Positions 46,234 to 64,000 of a DNA stretch of 64,000 bases are shown here, piece by piece. Location: NCBI RefSeq assembly GCF_032362555.1, contig NC_083513.1:1550001-1614000 (forward strand). Reading direction: 5' to 3'. The position numbers and the translations under genes are program-made. The notes below the pieces were generated by a model. The model did no database searches. It was given only the letters and a program-made list of their open reading frames with translations, and had not been told where the DNA came from. Origin of the DNA: Amyelois transitella. Lineage: Eukaryota; Arthropoda; Insecta; Lepidoptera; Pyralidae. Each line of letters starts with the position of its first letter. Position 1 is the first letter of the stretch.

Positions 46234-48315
46234 TCAACTAAGCTCATGGCTAACTCCATCCTTTTCCTTAATTTCTTCTAATAAATCTTGATATCTGTCA
46301 TGGAGGAAGTCCAGGTATGCGTCCTTGATTGAGCCAGAGCAAGCTACATAATGCCCACCGGAATGTTCAGCCACCACTGGTTTTATAAATAGGTTTATTA
46401 GTGACTCACTCATTTCTGAAACAATTTTTTTTTTATTTACTAAACATTAATGAAGATGTATATTTGTATTTACAGCAGAATACTGTTCTTCTATCAGGCT
46501 GCCATATTAATCTGCATATACACTGGGTCAATGAATGGATTTCAACAGCTTTGTGGGTTCAGCCATTTGAGGAATGTCTATGTTTGAGAGTTAATATTAT
46601 AAATGTAAAACTGTTTTTAGTCCTGTGACAAACAGGATTGATTTAGTGGTTTTTAATCAATCTCTATTAAATGTTGAATATATACTGTCAAGTACAAAGA
46701 AGGGCATAAAGTACTTCTCACATAGGCAGAGCAATTCGCAAAAGCAATTTACTTATATAGCCTCTGTGGCACAGCGGTAGTATGCTTGTCTGTGTCACCG
46801 GAGGTCCCAGGTTCGAATCCCAGCCAGGGCATGATAAGAAAAGAACTTTCTCTGATTGGCCTGGGTCTTGGATGTTTATCTACATATACATATAAGTATT
46901 TATTATAAAATATAGTGTCGTTGAGTTAGTATCCCGTAACACAAGTTTCGAACTTATTTCAGGGCTAACTCAATCTATGTAACTTGTCCCATATATATTT
47001 ATTTATTTACTTATACTCAGATTTGGTTATAAACACTTTTGATAACTAAAAAAAACATATTACCTTTTGGTATGATAGAATCACTCTCGCCATACACATG
47101 CAATGAAGGTAAACTGATCTCTTCATCATAAAAACCTTTGTGAACTAAGCTCCCAGACCGGAAACCTGATGCAAATATTGCAAATTTGAAGTTGTATGGT
47201 AAATCTGAAACAAAAAGACACAATTATGAAAAGAACATAAAATCAAAATTATATTATTATATTTATGAGTTGAAATTCAATGGCTGGAATGCTGTAATTC
47301 ATTTTACACCTCACTTATATATAACCATACAATATAATTATTTTCTATCTATGAATTCAAAATATACATATATATTTTTCAGCACAAAATGAATCTGTTT
47401 TGAAGAAAATTACCACATACATTTACTAGACCTTCAGACCTTTAGGATTGCTAAGCTCATTGGAGTTAGTTACCTACCTAGTTACTAAGATATAATATCT
47501 GAACATTGAAGTTGTTGGGATAGGATAATATACTTGGAATTCTACTTTTTAGCAATGACCTAGCAACCTGTCACTATTTCAATGTCAATTCCATCATCAA
47601 GCCATAAAGCTAAATGAGGCTTCAGTCTTCAGTCTCCTGTGATGGATATAGACATGTTTACATGTATGTATGGAGTCATTCTTACATCCTTTCTGCTGCA
47701 TAGCAGCAAGCAATCCAACCAGACAGGCCCCTTGCGAGAAGCCCATGAACCCATGGAATGGCCCGTGTTCTGACACTGTCTTCTCAATAAGTTTCAATGT
47801 ACTCTCAAAACCAATAGCCGGCCCGCCGAGACACTTCCCACTGAATGTGTTGTCTTCTGCGTTGAACCACCAGGAACGAGAATCTGTATTGCAATTAAAA
47901 AATAGTATACTATACATTCATTACAGTGTTTTACTTGATGTTTGTGAATGTCTAAAAATTACTCCACCTAATTGAATAAAGGGATTACAAACATGGATAC
48001 CAGTCATAAAAAAAAAGTCTGTCTCAGTAACTTTCTAAATTGCTGAGTATGAAGTGTGATTCGAAATTAGGTCTACATACCTTCGTCTCCTCCACCATCC
48101 TCATTGTAAACCCGATGAGGAGCCGATATGAAAGTCAATTGCGCGTACTTAGCTACGGCCTTTCGGAATGACCCAATTTTTGCTCTGAAAACAGCACCGT
48201 TCTGTCTGTACCCGTGAAAAGCAAGGACTTTTAGCTTAGGCCTATCTTTATCTAAAGTTTTATTATTAGGCGGTGGTGATAGGTTAGAATTGGAGTTACT
48301 TGTAACCTCGGCCAT
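46234..48315 (-). CDS. OVCA2: OVCA2-like serine hydrolase (FSH1 family), 4 exons, 251 aa
   Basis: Alpha/beta-hydrolase fold esterase of the FSH1/OVCA2 family, presumed cytosolic; known members hydrolyse long-chain alkyl esters. Exons: 48315-48081, 47883-47686, 47204-47064, 46415-46234; GT-AG, phases consistent, stop TGA at 46236-46234. The oxyanion region is LAFHGYRQNGAVFRAK. The nucleophile elbow GFSQG (in HGFMGFSQGACLVGLL) holds the catalytic Ser. The acid is probably the Asp in GESDSIIP, and the catalytic His is in EHSGGHYV. All three triad elements are present and the length matches the family. The first ~25 residues (NSNSNLSPPPNN) are low complexity. Head-to-head with MCM3 across 494 bp. 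Confidence 0.9.
46759..47010 (+). repeat. tRNA-derived SINE
   Basis: Head with TGGCACAGCGGTAG and B box GGTTCGAATCC (about 46811-46821), then the GATTGGCCTGGGTCTTGGAT body and TGTCCCATATATATTTATTT tail. It lies in an OVCA2-like intron, antisense to the gene. Confidence 0.85.
47515..47670 (+). repeat. SINE-A copy, 5'-truncated and diverged
   Basis: Sense copy from GTTGGGATAGGATAATATAC to GACATGTTTACATGTATGTA, next to OVCA2-like exon 2. Confidence 0.6.
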
Positions 48316-48809
48316 GGTATATCGTGTCCGTGTGATCACAAGAAATACAACTGGCTGCTTACAAATAAGCTTTAAACAATGAATTGGTGAAAAGGAAATT
48401 GATCTAATTTTAGAAATAATTTTGAATTGGAAAATATTCTTCTGAAGCAAAGTTTGTTTACAGTTTGATTTTTTCTTATTGAATGTCAATGTCACGGACG
48501 TACATGTCGCGCAAATTCACTTGTCTCATGGAAATATAAATACATAGGTACTTATCATACATAAAGTCACGTCTATGTGTTTTGCGGGGTAGATAGAAAC
48601 AGTACAGCTTAAAAAGATATTGAAATATGTAAAAGAACTGTTCAACACTCTAAGTGTGTTTATCTTTGCTTAGTTTATCGATCGACAAAAAAAATACTTT
48701 GGACATTCGTTCGCGCCAAAATATAATCTGTCAATTTAAAACAGAAGTGAAGCATTTTGTTGTTTCAAATTTACTTTAGTGTATTTTAATAAAATTTTAA
48801 ACATATAAA
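48316..48809. promoter_or_regulatory. Bidirectional promoter OVCA2-like / MCM3 with E2F-type site
   Basis: The start codons of the divergent genes are 494 bp apart. TTCGCGCCAAAA at 48710-48721 is a perfect E2F-type element (TTTGGCGC on the other strand), ~90 bp from the MCM3 ATG. MCM genes are classical E2F targets in animals. A short SINE-A fragment (48557-48612) lies between. Confidence 0.7.
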
Positions 48810-63268
<14,459 letters not shown>

Positions 63269-63751
63269 TGTGCCTTATGATAAAATTGATTCCGCTTTAC
63301 TATTAAGTACAATGTTTCTTCAATAAATCACAGTTGTTAATTCCTAAGATTTACAGTTAAATTGTTGTATTTCATCTTACAATCATGGTACCCAGTTTTT
63401 ATTTTTGTATTGAATCTAAATAATACGAATAAAATTTTGATTGTAGTTTTGTATTTTTTATTTTTCGATGTCTCATAATTTGGAAACATTCCTAAGCGGA
63501 TTTTCGAATGGTTTTTCTTAGCAATACATTTTTTCTTATTTATTTATTGCCATTAAAAAAGGGCTTCTGTATACTACTCTTATATAATGCTTGTTTATTT
63601 CATAGATACTCATTCTGCCCATTGCATGCGGTCGACATTATGTTTTTTGAGTGTGGTCGTTCGAAATCGCATTTAGTTAATCTATTGTTATAGTAATTTT
63701 TACTTTCACTATTGACTTGCAAAGTCAAGGATCATTATCAAGCAGTAATTT

Positions 63752-63922
63752 ATATACATACATAAAATCACGTCTATAGCCCTTGCGGGGTAGACAGAGC
63801 CGACAGTATTGAAAAGACTGATAGGCCACGTGCAACTGTTTGGCTTAATGATAGGAATGAGATTCAAATAGTGACAGTTAGCTAACCCATCGCCTAATAG
63901 AAGAATCACAATATTATAGGTA
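63752..63922 (-). repeat. SINE-A copy, 5'-truncated
   Basis: Antisense copy from ATACATACATAAAATCACG to CGCCTAATAGAAGAATCAC, downstream of MCM3. The rest of the window, 63269-64000, shows no gene. Confidence 0.75.
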
Positions 63923-64000
63923 AAAAAAAATACAGAATAAATCAAAATATATACATTTATTGTCTTAAGACTAGCGCTTTTTACTTTCTTTGCCTTTCTT

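Noticed and set aside
46759-46832. tRNA gene (also at 53179, 60200 and on the minus strand near 21728)
   Set aside because: The tRNA-like heads are followed by the same ~160-bp non-tRNA body in all copies, and the fold is imperfect, so they are tRNA-derived SINEs.

Overview
This window is nuclear DNA of an animal, almost certainly an insect and most likely a moth or butterfly (Lepidoptera). It carries spliced eukaryotic genes with GT-AG introns, an AT-rich background with GC-richer exons, and a very high load of retroposons and DNA transposons, many ending in (ATGT)n or in the TATAATATTAGTRTAGAT motif common in insect genomes. The order is an inference from repeat style and protein sequence; I could not run a search.

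Layout. Positions 1-16.3 kb hold no convincing gene, only retroposon fragments, small inverted-repeat elements and a 76-bp tandem repeat. From 26123 down to 16396 (minus strand) is a 1445-residue C2H2 zinc-finger protein in 8 coding exons. Divergent from it, 27378-32510 (plus), is EMC2 in 7 exons. Convergent with EMC2 is TRMT11 (minus, 45615 to 33962, 9 exons), whose introns hold a 4-kb LINE and a 2-kb piggyBac-like element with TTAA ends. Upstream of TRMT11 on the same strand is an OVCA2-like serine hydrolase (48315 to 46234, 4 exons). This shares a 0.5-kb bidirectional promoter with MCM3 (48810-63268, plus, 15 exons, 805 residues). The MCM3 introns hold an intact Tc1/mariner-superfamily transposon with widely spaced catalytic residues and two inverted copies of an unclassified terminal-inverted-repeat element.

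What the genes do together: they are housekeeping functions not organised as a pathway. EMC2 acts in ER membrane insertion, TRMT11 in tRNA m2G10 methylation, the OVCA2-like protein as a small esterase, MCM3 in the replicative helicase, and the zinc-finger protein probably in transcription. A perfect E2F-type site about 90 bp upstream of the MCM3 ATG fits S-phase control.

The most unusual signal is tandem amplification across exon-intron boundaries, seen three times: twelve copies of the 3' end plus splice donor of zinc-finger exon 7; three copies around the acceptor of zinc-finger exon 6; and three copies of the 3' end plus donor of MCM3 exon 7. Other notable points are an abundant SINE that shares its 3' tail with a LINE family, two copies of that SINE whose target-site duplications copied the splice donors of EMC2, and a piggyBac-like element that carries a BESS-like ORF instead of a transposase.
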